Shown here: positions 1-8,358 of the stretch, in pieces | How positions within the stretch are numbered: the stretch's first letter is position 1 | How the letters are laid out: each line of letters starts with the position of its first letter | Source of the DNA: an uncultured bacterium | Lineage (GTDB): Bacteria; Muiribacteriota; Ozemobacteria; Ozemobacterales; Ozemobacteraceae | Assembly: GCA_937949615.1 (NCBI GenBank) | Contig: CALEDQ010000008.1 | Coordinates: 620,001-684,000 of the forward strand | Length of the DNA stretch: 64,000 nt | Direction: 5' to 3' | The notes under the pieces: generated by a model | The model's database searches: none | Seen by the model: the letters and a program-made list of their open reading frames with translations, nothing else | What the model was told of the DNA's origin: nothing | Program-made: the position numbers and the translations under genes

Positions 1-1
1 C

Positions 2-94
2 GGCGATGAGATCACCCTGATCAACCTGCAGAACAAAAGAAGAATCAAGGGCGTCGTTACTGAGGAAGGAACTGTAGAATATGCGAAAAATTAA
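2..94 (+). CDS. flgA: Flagellar P-ring assembly chaperone FlgA, C-terminal end (partial)
   Basis: The window opens inside a reading frame whose last 30 codons encode GDEITLINLQNKRRIKGVV followed by a short acidic tail and a TAA stop. The Gly-Asp / Asn-x-x-(T/S)-x-(K/R) / G-x-V pattern is that of the C-terminal SAF-like end of FlgA, the periplasmic chaperone for P-ring assembly. The frame overlaps the flgH start by 14 bases, which fits an operon. Only the tail is visible, so the identification leans on the flgH neighbour. Confidence 0.7.
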   Translation, partial: GDEITLINLQNKRRIKGVVTEEGTVEYAKN

Positions 95-674
95 TCTTTT
101 ACTGATGACTGCCCTGATAATTCTCAGCTGTATGCCCTGCAGCGCAGCTTCACTTTGGCTGAGCGGCAACGACCTCTATTCAAACAAAGGCGGCAAGGAC
201 TATCAGGCCGGCGACATAGTCACCATCGTTATATCTGAAGAATCGAACGCCCAGTCCAAAGCCACGACCTCTACGCAAAAGCAGTCTACAACAGAGGTAA
301 CCACCGGACCTAAGATCCCAACCTTCAAAAAGCTGATCGACAAATTTGTTGGCAAGCATGACGTCAATAACACCTTCGATGGCACAGGCACCACAACCAG
401 ATCTGGCCGTCTGACCGGCACCCTTACCGCCAAGGTACTCGAAGTTCTGCAGAACGGCAATCTGCTCATCGAGGGCAGTCGCTCGATCATGGTTAACGGT
501 GAAACGCAGATCATGCGCGTTCGTGGTGTCGCCAGACCCAGAGATGTCGACGCCAGCAACAGCATAAACTCAAAACTTCTCGCCGATGCTCAGATCAAAT
601 TCGACGGCAAGGGTGCGATTGGTCGAACAAGCCGCCAGGGCCTGATTACCAAATTTATGGATGTAATATTCTGA
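81..674 (+). CDS. flgH: Flagellar L-ring protein FlgH
   Basis: The product is 197 residues with an N-terminal signal sequence (hydrophobic residues about 4-20) and the FlgH core: the AGDIVTIVISE motif near residue 43, a variable Ser/Thr-rich stretch, then the G-x-L-T-G-T-L-T-A-x-V and GNL-x-I-E-G-x-x-x-x-x-V-N-G blocks, and a hydrophobic end. FlgH forms the outer-membrane L-ring bushing of the flagellar rod, so its presence implies a diderm cell. The cysteines at the end of the signal sequence could serve for lipidation as in E. coli FlgH, but the lipobox (ILSC) is not a good one. The gene overlaps flgA upstream. flgI, its usual neighbour, is not next but lies 12.5 kb downstream on the same strand. 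Confidence 0.93.
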   Translation: MRKINLLLMTALIILSCMPCSAASLWLSGNDLYSNKGGKDYQAGDIVTIVISEESNAQSKATTSTQKQSTTEVTTGPKIPTFKKLIDKFVGKHDVNNTFDGTGTTTRSGRLTGTLTAKVLEVLQNGNLLIEGSRSIMVNGETQIMRVRGVARPRDVDASNSINSKLLADAQIKFDGKGAIGRTSRQGLITKFMDVIF

Positions 675-722
675 CTTGAGTTTTTATAAGGGTTTGTCCG
701 CATGGATTGACCCGGACCACTT

Positions 723-763
723 AAAAAAGAAGCCCCAAATTCACTTTTGGGGCTTCTTTTTTT
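723..763. terminator. Bidirectional Rho-independent terminator between flgH and the Ehr operon
   Basis: The arms GAAGCCCCAAA (729-739) and TTTGGGGCTTC (746-756) form a perfect 11-bp stem with a 6-base loop. It is flanked by an A-run upstream and a T-run downstream, so it works in both directions between the converging flgH (plus) and hydrogenase-like operon (minus). Confidence 0.9.
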
Positions 764-772
764 ATGCAAAAA

Positions 773-1519
773 TCATCCGATTTTACCAATCAAGCGCAGC
801 AAGCCATCGAGAATAGTCAGCGGGTGAGGCGGGCAGCCGGGAATGAAAAGATCGACCGGCATCAGGTCGGTGACGCCGTTGTTCTGTTCGGGCTGGTCAC
901 GAAAAACTCCACCACTGATCGCACAGGTGCCGATCGCAACGACAAGTTTCGGGCTGGGAACAGCTGCAAAAGTGCCGATAGTTGCGGCCTGCATGTTCCG
1001 GGTTACCGGTCCGGTGACCAGAATACCGTCAGAGTGCCTTGGCGAAGCCACGATTTTGATGCCGAATCTGCTCAGGTCAAATACAACGGTGGTAAGAACG
1101 TTGATATCTACTTCGCAACCGTTACAGCCCCCGGCACTGACCTGTCTGAACTGAATCGAGCGGCCGAACATTTCGCACTCCAGTGCATTGGCAAGCTTGA
1201 TTTCAGAACTGTTCACGACAAGATCTGTTCGTTTACTCACTGCCAGACGATGGTCGTTCGAAAAAGCGACGGCACCCTCCGGGCAGACTTCGGCGCAGGC
1301 GCCGCAGAAAATACACCGGCCGAGGTCGATCTGCAAATCTTTGCCGGGCACAATGGCTGCGGTTGGGCAGACTTCAGTGCAAAGCCCGCAGGCCTGGCGA
1401 CATTTTTCCCGAACTATGACAGGTCGACCGCGAAGGCGATCAGGTAAAGTCGGGAGCTTTTCAGGATATGGAATTGTCCGGAAACCCTGTTGCAGGCGGG
1501 CAGCCAAGATCTTCAGCAT
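773..1519 (-). CDS. Ehr/hydrogenase-4-like small subunit: ferredoxin domain fused to a NuoB-like domain (HyfH::HyfI)
   Basis: This 248-residue electron-transfer subunit is a fusion. Residues about 30-90 hold two [4Fe-4S] motifs (C-x3-C-x2-C-x3-CP and C-x2-C-x2-C-x3-CP), as in HyfH/HycF. The second half is NuoB/HycG-like with GGCNGCE, GTCAISGG and PGCPPHP, which together give four cysteines for the proximal cluster. The start is the ATG at 1519, preceded by GAGG, because the resulting N terminus MLKILAARLQQGFRTIPYP matches HyfH starts. Longer upstream starts lack support. It is the last gene of the operon, 10 bases after the large subunit. In the usual hyf/hyc operons these domains are separate genes. 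Confidence 0.85.
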   Translation of the reverse strand: MLKILAARLQQGFRTIPYPEKLPTLPDRLRGRPVIVREKCRQACGLCTEVCPTAAIVPGKDLQIDLGRCIFCGACAEVCPEGAVAFSNDHRLAVSKRTDLVVNSSEIKLANALECEMFGRSIQFRQVSAGGCNGCEVDINVLTTVVFDLSRFGIKIVASPRHSDGILVTGPVTRNMQAATIGTFAAVPSPKLVVAIGTCAISGGVFRDQPEQNNGVTDLMPVDLFIPGCPPHPLTILDGLLRLIGKIG

Positions 1520-1529
1520 CAGTTGAACC

Positions 1530-3044
1530 TCATAAATCGAATCCGCAGTAAGAAAGGTTGAAGCTTTTGTTGCACAGCGGAAAATCTGATATTTCCTGAT
1601 TTCGCAGTGCCATTGCCAGGCCGGTCCAGTTATGGAAGGATGGATCAACAACTTTGTATTTTAAAAAGTTCCCATGCGCATCGGTAATTGCCGTGTGGCA
1701 GATTTCGCCACGCCAGCCTTCAACCAGAGAAACAGCTATGGAATCTGGTCGGCAGACCGTTTGCTTAGACTCTTTGCCAGCAGCTTCTGGTAAACCGCCA
1801 GGGAGATCTGGAACGAGCTTCAGAAGAAAACGCAGAGAATCCTGAATTTCATGCCAGCGGATCATGGCTCTGGCAGCCACATCACCTGTCATGATTTCCA
1901 CGGGCGGCATAGCTGGAAAGTCACCTTGCAGATATTGCCCGGTCGGAAAATCCTGGCGAATATCTCTGACTATGCCACATGCCCGGGCTGCCGGCCCGAC
2001 CAGACCGAGTGCCCGGCAATCTTCGGCGCTGACTCGACCGGTGTTTTCAAACCTGGTCATCACTGATGGCGTATTCCACAAAAGCTCGATAGCGGTTTTC
2101 GTGTCTTCCTGTGCTTGAATAAGGGATTTCGTCAGTTTTTCGACCCTTTCAGGATAGTCGAGATCGAATCGCACCCCGCCCGGACAGAGCAGACCACGAC
2201 CCAGACGGCTGCCACAGAGCAAGGCAGTCATGTTGAGGAAATCGCCGCGGATTCTGCCACAGTAAGAAGAGGTTGGCAAATAGCCGACATCACCGCCAAG
2301 TGCCCCCAGATCACCGGTATGATTCGCGAGACGTTCAAGTTCAAGACCGATAGCACGAATGGCATTGGCTCTGGGTGAAACTTTTATGCCCTGAAGTGCT
2401 TCAATTATCTGGCAATAGGCCAGATAATGCCCGACAGTGGTATCGCCGGCCAGAGTTTCCATCTGATAGGGTGTTTTTTTGTGCGGGCCGCCGATAAGGG
2501 CCTTTTCTATGCCACGATGCTGGTATCCAAGAGATATTTCGAGGTGAAAAACCTTCTCTCCATGACATTGAAAGCGGAAGTGGCCGGGCTCGATAACCCC
2601 GGCATGAACAGGGCCAACAGCGACTTCATGAGCTTCGCCGCCTTCAATGTGGAAAAATTCTGGCTTATGGTCAGACGGTTGGCACCTTACAGGTCGAAGC
2701 CAGGGATGCCCGACAGGGTTTATTCCCCATTGCTCGGCGATTTCGCGCTCGAACATGTGAAGCTGTGGAAGCAAAGGCGTGAATGCAGGGTAACTGTCTT
2801 CGACGATTGTCGAAAGCAGATGCAATCGCCGGTCTGAATCTGAAGCAATCACGGCAATCAGTTGCAGTTGAGAGATTGCATCGCCACAATTGATGTCTTT
2901 CACGCCGAAGAATGAACAAATCCGGCTTTTTTGGCCAACGGCGTCAATAATTTTTTTCTGAAACTGCTCAAAAGGCAGGCAGGGAACTTTGTTGAACGGA
3001 ACCGTTTCGCCATTCATTATTGCACATGCATCTGTAAAGGTCAT
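1530..3044 (-). CDS. Large (NuoCD/HyfG-like) subunit lacking NiFe-site cysteines
   Basis: This 504-residue protein has an N-terminal NuoC-like domain (about 1-125) fused to a NuoD/hydrogenase large-subunit domain, as in HycE/HyfG. The HRGIEK block (176-181) and the E-x-E-R-L-x-N-H block are conserved. The first NiFe-ligand motif of HycE-type proteins (ERVCGICGFTH) aligns here with ETLAGDTTVGH (196-206), so both cysteines are replaced (Ala199, Thr202). The C-terminal DPCxxC motif aligns with the NLSYCG segment near the end and is also lost. The protein therefore cannot bind the NiFe centre in the normal way and belongs with the energy-converting hydrogenase-related (Ehr) proteins. It overlaps the start of the next upstream gene by one base. 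The electron acceptor or donor is unknown. Confidence 0.88.
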   Translation of the reverse strand: MTFTDACAIMNGETVPFNKVPCLPFEQFQKKIIDAVGQKSRICSFFGVKDINCGDAISQLQLIAVIASDSDRRLHLLSTIVEDSYPAFTPLLPQLHMFEREIAEQWGINPVGHPWLRPVRCQPSDHKPEFFHIEGGEAHEVAVGPVHAGVIEPGHFRFQCHGEKVFHLEISLGYQHRGIEKALIGGPHKKTPYQMETLAGDTTVGHYLAYCQIIEALQGIKVSPRANAIRAIGLELERLANHTGDLGALGGDVGYLPTSSYCGRIRGDFLNMTALLCGSRLGRGLLCPGGVRFDLDYPERVEKLTKSLIQAQEDTKTAIELLWNTPSVMTRFENTGRVSAEDCRALGLVGPAARACGIVRDIRQDFPTGQYLQGDFPAMPPVEIMTGDVAARAMIRWHEIQDSLRFLLKLVPDLPGGLPEAAGKESKQTVCRPDSIAVSLVEGWRGEICHTAITDAHGNFLKYKVVDPSFHNWTGLAMALRNQEISDFPLCNKSFNLSYCGFDL

Positions 3045-4561
3045 TACCTGCCTCCTGGAAGCTGTTGGATCGGGAGGGCCGTTGGGACGGTCTGCACAAT
3101 TCTGGCAGCGCTGAGAAGGGCAGACTGAAATGGCTGAGGCATCCAGAGCCCCAGAAACAGCAGAATTGCCAGAGGTGCCACCACCAGGAAGGCATCGGTT
3201 TTTCGGTAAGAAATGGGTGCAAAATTTTCTGCCGACTGGCCAAAGCCAATTGTAATCGCGTATCTAAGGGCTCCAACAAAAATGATGCCGGTACCGGCTA
3301 GAAAGGTAAATACGACCAGCAGACGGTTTGCATCGACCGCAGCTTTGATCACCTGGAATTCACTGATAAAAATGGAGAATGGAGCCATGCCGATCAGGAT
3401 CATGATACTGGCAAATGCCCCGATGCCCCAGACCGGCGAAATTTTTATGCTGCCCGACATTTTGTCAATATTATGGGAGCCCACCGCCTGGCCAAGACGG
3501 CCAGCAGAAAAGAAGGCAAGCGATTTTGAGACTGAATGGTTGAGAGTGTGAAACAGTGCGGCAAAGGTCCCGGGGATGCCTAGCCCAAGCCCCAGGGTGA
3601 TGATGCCGATATGCTCGACGGAACAATATGCGAGAAACCGTTTCAGGTCTTTCTGAAAAAGAATGAAGGCACTGGCGAGCAGTATTGAGAACAATCCGAA
3701 TCCGGTCAGAAATTTTTGTGCCCAGCCGGCATTGCCCATGGTTGATTCGGCGATGGGGATAAAGCGCATTATGCAATAAAGGGCGGCGTTGAGCATGAAC
3801 CCTGAGAATACCGCCGACACCGGCGAAGGAGCCTTGCTGTGAGCGTCGGGGAGCCAGCTGTGCATAGGTGCCAGACCGGCTTTGGTGCCGTATCCGACCA
3901 GGGCGAAGATGAATGCAGCTTTTACCAGAGGCGGTGAGAGAAACGCCGTGTTTGCCATGAGATTGGTCCAGAGAAGTGATTGGTTCGGGTCGAGCGGCAA
4001 ATCTTTGGCAGCCAGGCGCATCAGCATGGTTCCCAGAAAGGCAAAGCCGATGCCAACAGAACAGATGAGCATGTATTTCCAGGTCGCTTCGAGTGATTCG
4101 CGGGTAACGCGCATGCACACCAGAAAAGAAGTCAAAAGGGTCGTGGCTTCCATGCCGACCCACATGATCCCCATATTGTTCGAAATGAGAACCAGAAGCA
4201 TTGCCGCCATTGAAGGGCTCCACAATCCGGCAAAGGTGCGTGCCTGCCTGAGGCTTAATGTTTTTTCGCGGATTTCCTCGCCAAAATAGACAAGAGCGAA
4301 AATGGAGCTGAAACCGAAAACAAAGAGCATGACAGCAAGATGATAGGCCGACAGTTCATCGAGAAAAAGCCAGTCACTGAATGCGAAAAATCGGCCATCT
4401 GCAAAGGTTTTGACAATAGCATGGCAGCCGACAGCGATCGTCAGAAAAACACCGGCCACCGAAACCAGCAGTGCTTTCATCTGCGAAGAGGCAAATTGCG
4501 AAAGCAAGCCCGCAACAATCGGAGGCAGCAGCATTATGGCAAAAATAGTCTCGTTGTTCAT
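3044..4561 (-). CDS. Antiporter-like membrane subunit, HyfF/EhrD type
   Basis: This 505-residue polytopic membrane protein of the NuoL/M/N (Mrp antiporter) family is predicted to move H+ or Na+ for the complex. The glutamate in WVGMEATTLLTSF and the lysine in GYGTKAGLAPMHSWLPDAH, both typical of ion-translocating subunits, are present. The SGFMLNAALY variant after the DAH motif is typical of HyfF. It lies between the HyfE-like gene and the large subunit with almost no spacing. Length fits HyfF (about 520). Confidence 0.88.
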   Translation of the reverse strand: MNNETIFAIMLLPPIVAGLLSQFASSQMKALLVSVAGVFLTIAVGCHAIVKTFADGRFFAFSDWLFLDELSAYHLAVMLFVFGFSSIFALVYFGEEIREKTLSLRQARTFAGLWSPSMAAMLLVLISNNMGIMWVGMEATTLLTSFLVCMRVTRESLEATWKYMLICSVGIGFAFLGTMLMRLAAKDLPLDPNQSLLWTNLMANTAFLSPPLVKAAFIFALVGYGTKAGLAPMHSWLPDAHSKAPSPVSAVFSGFMLNAALYCIMRFIPIAESTMGNAGWAQKFLTGFGLFSILLASAFILFQKDLKRFLAYCSVEHIGIITLGLGLGIPGTFAALFHTLNHSVSKSLAFFSAGRLGQAVGSHNIDKMSGSIKISPVWGIGAFASIMILIGMAPFSIFISEFQVIKAAVDANRLLVVFTFLAGTGIIFVGALRYAITIGFGQSAENFAPISYRKTDAFLVVAPLAILLFLGLWMPQPFQSALLSAARIVQTVPTALPIQQLPGGR

Positions 4562-4568
4562 TGGTTGA

Positions 4569-5204
4569 TTACCCTTTCAGACGGGTAAGCTCCTCGGTGT
4601 TGATATTGCGGAATGCCCGGTTGAGGTAACGGATCAGGACCGACCAGATAAGAACCGCAACGAGAATGTCGAGCAGGGCCCCGATTTCGACGAGAAACGG
4701 CGCATAATACAGGGTTCCGACGCCAAGCATGAAGGCGCCGTTTTCCATGACCAGAAAACCGATAACCTGGCTGATGGCATTCCTTCTGCTGATTATCAGA
4801 AACAGGCCGCTGAAAATCGAGAACAGTGTGGCGGGCAATACCAGTTTAGACATGTCGGTTCCTGGTAATGGCAGGCGTGAACCCAGCCAGAGCGCTGCTA
4901 TAAAGGCCAGAAGACCGATGATGGTCGAGGCGATAAACCCCACATACGGTTCGGCTTCACGCTTTGAATGAACCGCTTTTACCAGCCTGTAAAGCATTGC
5001 AGGAAAAACCAGACCTTTCAAAGCGAAGGCCGTGACCCCGACCATCATTACATCAGGGGCAATATGAGACCAGCGCGACAAAAGCGCAAAAATTCCAAGA
5101 AGCATTCCCTGAATTCCTGTCCAGGAGATGAGAGATTCGATGCGGCTGGTTGCCAGAAGGCGCAGGTTGGTAAGCACAACGAGAACAATCAGAAGATCGA
5201 GCAC
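4569..5204 (-). CDS. HyfE-like membrane subunit
   Basis: This 211-residue protein has about six hydrophobic segments and matches HyfE/EhrC in length and order (usual HyfE about 216). HyfE is related to NuoK with extra helices. It sits between the NuoH-like gene (19-base gap) and the HyfF-like gene (7-base gap). No single catalytic motif identifies it; the assignment rests on the membrane pattern, the GIQGMLLG segment near residue 30 and the operon position. Confidence 0.82.
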   Translation of the reverse strand: MLDLLIVLVVLTNLRLLATSRIESLISWTGIQGMLLGIFALLSRWSHIAPDVMMVGVTAFALKGLVFPAMLYRLVKAVHSKREAEPYVGFIASTIIGLLAFIAALWLGSRLPLPGTDMSKLVLPATLFSIFSGLFLIISRRNAISQVIGFLVMENGAFMLGVGTLYYAPFLVEIGALLDILVAVLIWSVLIRYLNRAFRNINTEELTRLKG

Positions 5205-5223
5205 GATTAGCAGCCTTTCTGTT

Positions 5224-6123
5224 TTATTGAATAATGAAGCCGATTATCGAGAAAACGCAGGCACCGACAAGAAAAAGTGGAACCATGGACATGCGGAAGC
5301 GGGCCATCGTCGATTCGATTATACCGACGACGACTGCGAGCAGGAGCATGCCGGCGAACATTGCCAGAAGATCTATGGCGAGTGTTCCTGATCTCATCGG
5401 CACTGCCAGACCAATCAGCAGAGAACCGAGAATCCAGAGTTTCAATGAAGCGGCATACTCGATAAAACCGAGATCGACACCGCTGTGATCGAGAATCATC
5501 ACTTCGTGAATCATGGTGAGTTCAAGATGAGTATTGGGATCGTCAACAGGTATGCGAGAGTTTTCTGCGAGAAAAACGAGAAAAAGTCCGACGATAACCA
5601 TAGCCAGAGTTGGCGCACTGGACATCCAGGCGCCCGGTGTGATTTCATGCATCAGCGGCGACAGTGAAAAACTGCCGGCTTTGCGGGCAACAGCAGCGAG
5701 CCCAAACAGCATTGTCGGTTCGGCAAGGGCAGAAAAAGTCATTTCGCGACTGGCCCCCATGCCTTCAAAGGCGCTGCCGGTATCCATCGCCGCGAGTACG
5801 GTGAAAAACCGCATCAGACCAAGCAGATAGACGACAAAAATCAGGTCACCCTGAAAATGGAACGATGCCGGCAGATTGCCGAAAGGCAGAAAGAACAGGC
5901 AGATGATGCAGATTGCCAGGCCGGCCACTGGGCCAGAAAGAAAAACCCAGGTCGTGGTTTCGCTGTAAACCGCACCTTTCTTCAGCAGTTTGATCAGGTC
6001 ATAATATGGCTGAAAAAATGGCGGGCCTTGACGACCGGCAAAGAAAGCCTTGGTTCGATTGATGATGCCACGCAAAAGCGGGGCAAAGACCAGAGCCAGT
6101 ACAGGATGTATTAAACCGGTCAT
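5224..6123 (-). CDS. NuoH/HyfC-like membrane subunit
   Basis: This 299-residue polytopic protein of the NuoH/HycD/HyfC family connects the membrane arm to the hydrophilic arm. Visible family blocks are GRQGPPFFQPYYDLIKL near the N terminus and the acidic loop AENSRIPVDDPNTHLELTM, both typical of HyfC/HycD. The start overlaps the stop of the upstream antiporter-like gene (ATGA), so translation is likely coupled. Confidence 0.9.
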   Translation of the reverse strand: MTGLIHPVLALVFAPLLRGIINRTKAFFAGRQGPPFFQPYYDLIKLLKKGAVYSETTTWVFLSGPVAGLAICIICLFFLPFGNLPASFHFQGDLIFVVYLLGLMRFFTVLAAMDTGSAFEGMGASREMTFSALAEPTMLFGLAAVARKAGSFSLSPLMHEITPGAWMSSAPTLAMVIVGLFLVFLAENSRIPVDDPNTHLELTMIHEVMILDHSGVDLGFIEYAASLKLWILGSLLIGLAVPMRSGTLAIDLLAMFAGMLLLAVVVGIIESTMARFRMSMVPLFLVGACVFSIIGFIIQ

Positions 6124-8114
6124 GGCAGCAGCAACCCCACAATCAACAAAATCAGAAGAGTAACGGCGATGAGAAGAACACTCAATTGAACTACGCCGCT
6201 CTGAATCCAGACAATCTTGAAAAGACCGTTAGAAATGAATCTGAATAGAGGAAAAAACATCCGTGTTTCGAAAACGTCATCGGTATGGCTTTTAAAAGAG
6301 GCGCTTGTCGGGAAATAGCCATTGGTGCCTTCCATATGACTGCCGGTTTTGAGTATCGGCTGAAAAAGCCCGGTAAGTGGCTGGGCAAAAGAAGAGCCGG
6401 TATATTGCATGGTAGCCGACGGGTGTGAATAACCGCACCCCCAGGTAACGGTCAGACCTGTTTCTCTTTTGCTCAGAAGCCGCCGCCTGATCACTGCCGC
6501 CAGAAAGATTAACCCCAGCAGGGCCATGGCTCCATATGTGACTTGCAGCAGCGGTTTTGCCGCGAGATGAAAAATCCCCCTAAAATCGCTTTCCACGGCA
6601 AACCGGGGATGAATTTTGAGGATTCTTTCTGAAACTTCAAGCAATAATGGGCTCGACAGGGCTATTATCAGACAAAGCAGGGCAAGAATAACCATTGGCC
6701 ATTTCATGGCCGGGACAACTTCGCTTGCCCGGTCAGCAGCCTGGCTTCTCGCTGTTCCGAGAAATACCACGCTGAAAGCTTTGGCGAAACAAGCCGCGGC
6801 TAATCCTCCGATGAGTGATAAACCAAGAATTACCAGCATTCCTGGTGCGGTAAGGGCCGATGTTCCATACAGAACGGCATGAAAAGCCGCCAGATAAATG
6901 AGAAATTCGCTGACAAAACCGTTGAATGGCGGAAGCCCGCTGATGGAGACACAACCGGTAAGAAAAGCGGCCGCGGTCCAGGGCATTTTTTTCAGAAGAC
7001 CGCCAAGATGGTCTATTTCACGGGTGCCGGTTTTGACAAGCACAGCGCCTGATCCAAGAAAAAGCAGCCCTTTGAATACTGCGTGATTCAATACGTGCAG
7101 CAGCCCGCCGGAAAATCCGATTATCGCCACAAAAGAGTTGTTCCAGGCGAGGCCGAGCAGACCAATACCAAGGCCGATGGCAATGATACCGATATTTTCG
7201 ACACTGTGGTAAGCGAGCAGGCGTTTAAGATCGTGCTGTGAGATGGCAAAAAGCACCCCGAGAATACCTGATGTAAGACCGACAAGCAGCAGAACCCAAC
7301 CCCACCACCAGGCTGGAGTGCCTAATAAGAAAAGAATTCTGACGAGCCCGTAAATTCCGGTCTTGATCATTACCCCTGACATCATGGCCGAAACATGGCT
7401 CGGGGCCGCCGGATGTGCCTCAGGCAGCCAGACGTGAAGGGGGATGAACCCTGCTTTAGTTCCGAAACCGATCAGGGCGAGCAGAAACAGACAACTTCTC
7501 GTGAATTCTGGAAGGCTGCCTGCCCCGGCAAAAGCGGCAAAATTGAGAGAGCCGGTTTCCCGCCCAAGAAGCAGAAATAATACGATGAGAAAACCGGCAC
7601 CGAGATGCGATGCAATCAGATAAATCCAGCCGGCCCTGCTGTTGCTATGCCCTTTTCCGCCAAGAACGACCAGAAAAAACGATGCAAGAACCGTTAATTC
7701 CCAGGCAAGCATAAAGAGAAGAGCATCTGCCGCAATAACGACAAGAACCATACTGGCCCAGAGAGAATTAAAACAGAGCCATGAAAAACCATGCATTTTT
7801 TCATGCGGGTTGAGAAGGTAACCTGCGCCAAAAACGGCGGTCAACGCCCCAAGCCCGAAAATTGGCAGAAGAAAAAAAGCCGAAAGAGAATCCAGATGCA
7901 GGGAAAAGTTGGCAAAGGGCATTTCCCAGGGGAGTTCAAGAAAAACTTCCGGCCCGCCTGCCAGAATCTGAATACAGGGTATTATCCCGAGCGTTCCGGC
8001 AATTACAGCCATAATTGCCGACAGTATGGAACATTTTCTGGGGTCGGCCCCGGTTAGAAATGCACCAAACCCGGAAATACCCACACACACTATGGAAGCG
8101 AGCAGCAATACCAC
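6120..8114 (-). CDS. Antiporter-like membrane subunit, HyfB/EhrA type
   Basis: This 664-residue first gene of the operon is a NuoL/HyfB-like ion-translocating subunit with many membrane helices. It keeps the glutamate in MLAWELTVLASFF and the lysine in GFGTKAGFIPLHVWLPEAH. I chose the GTG at 8114 because GGGAGG lies five bases upstream and a perfect -35 (TTGACA) with an extended -10 ends about 32 bases upstream. An ATG at 8177 lies upstream of the predicted transcription start and cannot be used from that promoter. No formate dehydrogenase or hyp maturation gene is nearby. Confidence 0.88.
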   Translation of the reverse strand: MVLLLASIVCVGISGFGAFLTGADPRKCSILSAIMAVIAGTLGIIPCIQILAGGPEVFLELPWEMPFANFSLHLDSLSAFFLLPIFGLGALTAVFGAGYLLNPHEKMHGFSWLCFNSLWASMVLVVIAADALLFMLAWELTVLASFFLVVLGGKGHSNSRAGWIYLIASHLGAGFLIVLFLLLGRETGSLNFAAFAGAGSLPEFTRSCLFLLALIGFGTKAGFIPLHVWLPEAHPAAPSHVSAMMSGVMIKTGIYGLVRILFLLGTPAWWWGWVLLLVGLTSGILGVLFAISQHDLKRLLAYHSVENIGIIAIGLGIGLLGLAWNNSFVAIIGFSGGLLHVLNHAVFKGLLFLGSGAVLVKTGTREIDHLGGLLKKMPWTAAAFLTGCVSISGLPPFNGFVSEFLIYLAAFHAVLYGTSALTAPGMLVILGLSLIGGLAAACFAKAFSVVFLGTARSQAADRASEVVPAMKWPMVILALLCLIIALSSPLLLEVSERILKIHPRFAVESDFRGIFHLAAKPLLQVTYGAMALLGLIFLAAVIRRRLLSKRETGLTVTWGCGYSHPSATMQYTGSSFAQPLTGLFQPILKTGSHMEGTNGYFPTSASFKSHTDDVFETRMFFPLFRFISNGLFKIVWIQSGVVQLSVLLIAVTLLILLIVGLLLP

Positions 8115-8145
8115 ACTGTCCTCCCGGAAACTCCGTGTAGGTTCT

Positions 8146-8174
8146 GTTCTATCACTCGCCGGCCAGCATGTCAA
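8146..8174 (-). promoter_or_regulatory. Vegetative promoter of the Ehr-type operon
   Basis: On the minus strand TTGACA (8174-8169) is followed after 17 bases by TAGAAC (8151-8146), with a TG one base before the -10. Transcription would start near 8139, giving a leader of about 25 bases before the GTG at 8114. Confidence 0.65.
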
Positions 8175-8302
8175 CAAATTGGGCGAAACAGGCTGTTGAA
8201 CCTGCTGATGGCGTGCCTGGCCTCAAAAATCGTGGATTGCTGCGACGAAAGGGCAGCCCGAAACGAACTTGAAGTTATCGACAAGAATATGCACATGGGG
8301 CA

Positions 8303-8332
8303 TTGAAAATGCCTGAATGGTTCTGGTACACT
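8303..8332 (+). promoter_or_regulatory. Vegetative promoter of the carbamoyltransferase cassette
   Basis: TTGAAA (8303-8308), an 18-base spacer ending in TGG, then TACACT (8327-8332): an extended -10 promoter. The predicted start near 8339 leaves about 20 bases before the ATG at 8359. It is divergent from the Ehr promoter. The 8175-8302 stretch between the two promoters shows nothing else I can name. Confidence 0.6.
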
Positions 8333-8358
8333 TTGGCAAATCAAAAACCTGGTGCACC

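Noticed and set aside
764..1447. Plus-strand frame opposite the small subunit of the Ehr complex
   Set aside because: It lies antisense to a gene with clear iron-sulfur motifs and begins inside the terminator region.
773..8114. A hydrogen-evolving formate hydrogenlyase or hydrogenase-4
   Set aside because: The large subunit lacks both NiFe-binding CxxC motifs, and no fdhF or hyp genes are next to it.
8115..8177. Start of the HyfB-like gene at the ATG at 8177
   Set aside because: That ATG lies upstream of the predicted transcription start and touches the -35. The GTG at 8114 has a good ribosome site and the right N terminus.
8310..8345. Sigma-54 promoter ahead of the carbamoyltransferase (TGGTAC ... 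TTGGC)
   Set aside because: The GG-to-GC spacing is 11 instead of 10, and a full sigma-70 promoter explains the same bases.
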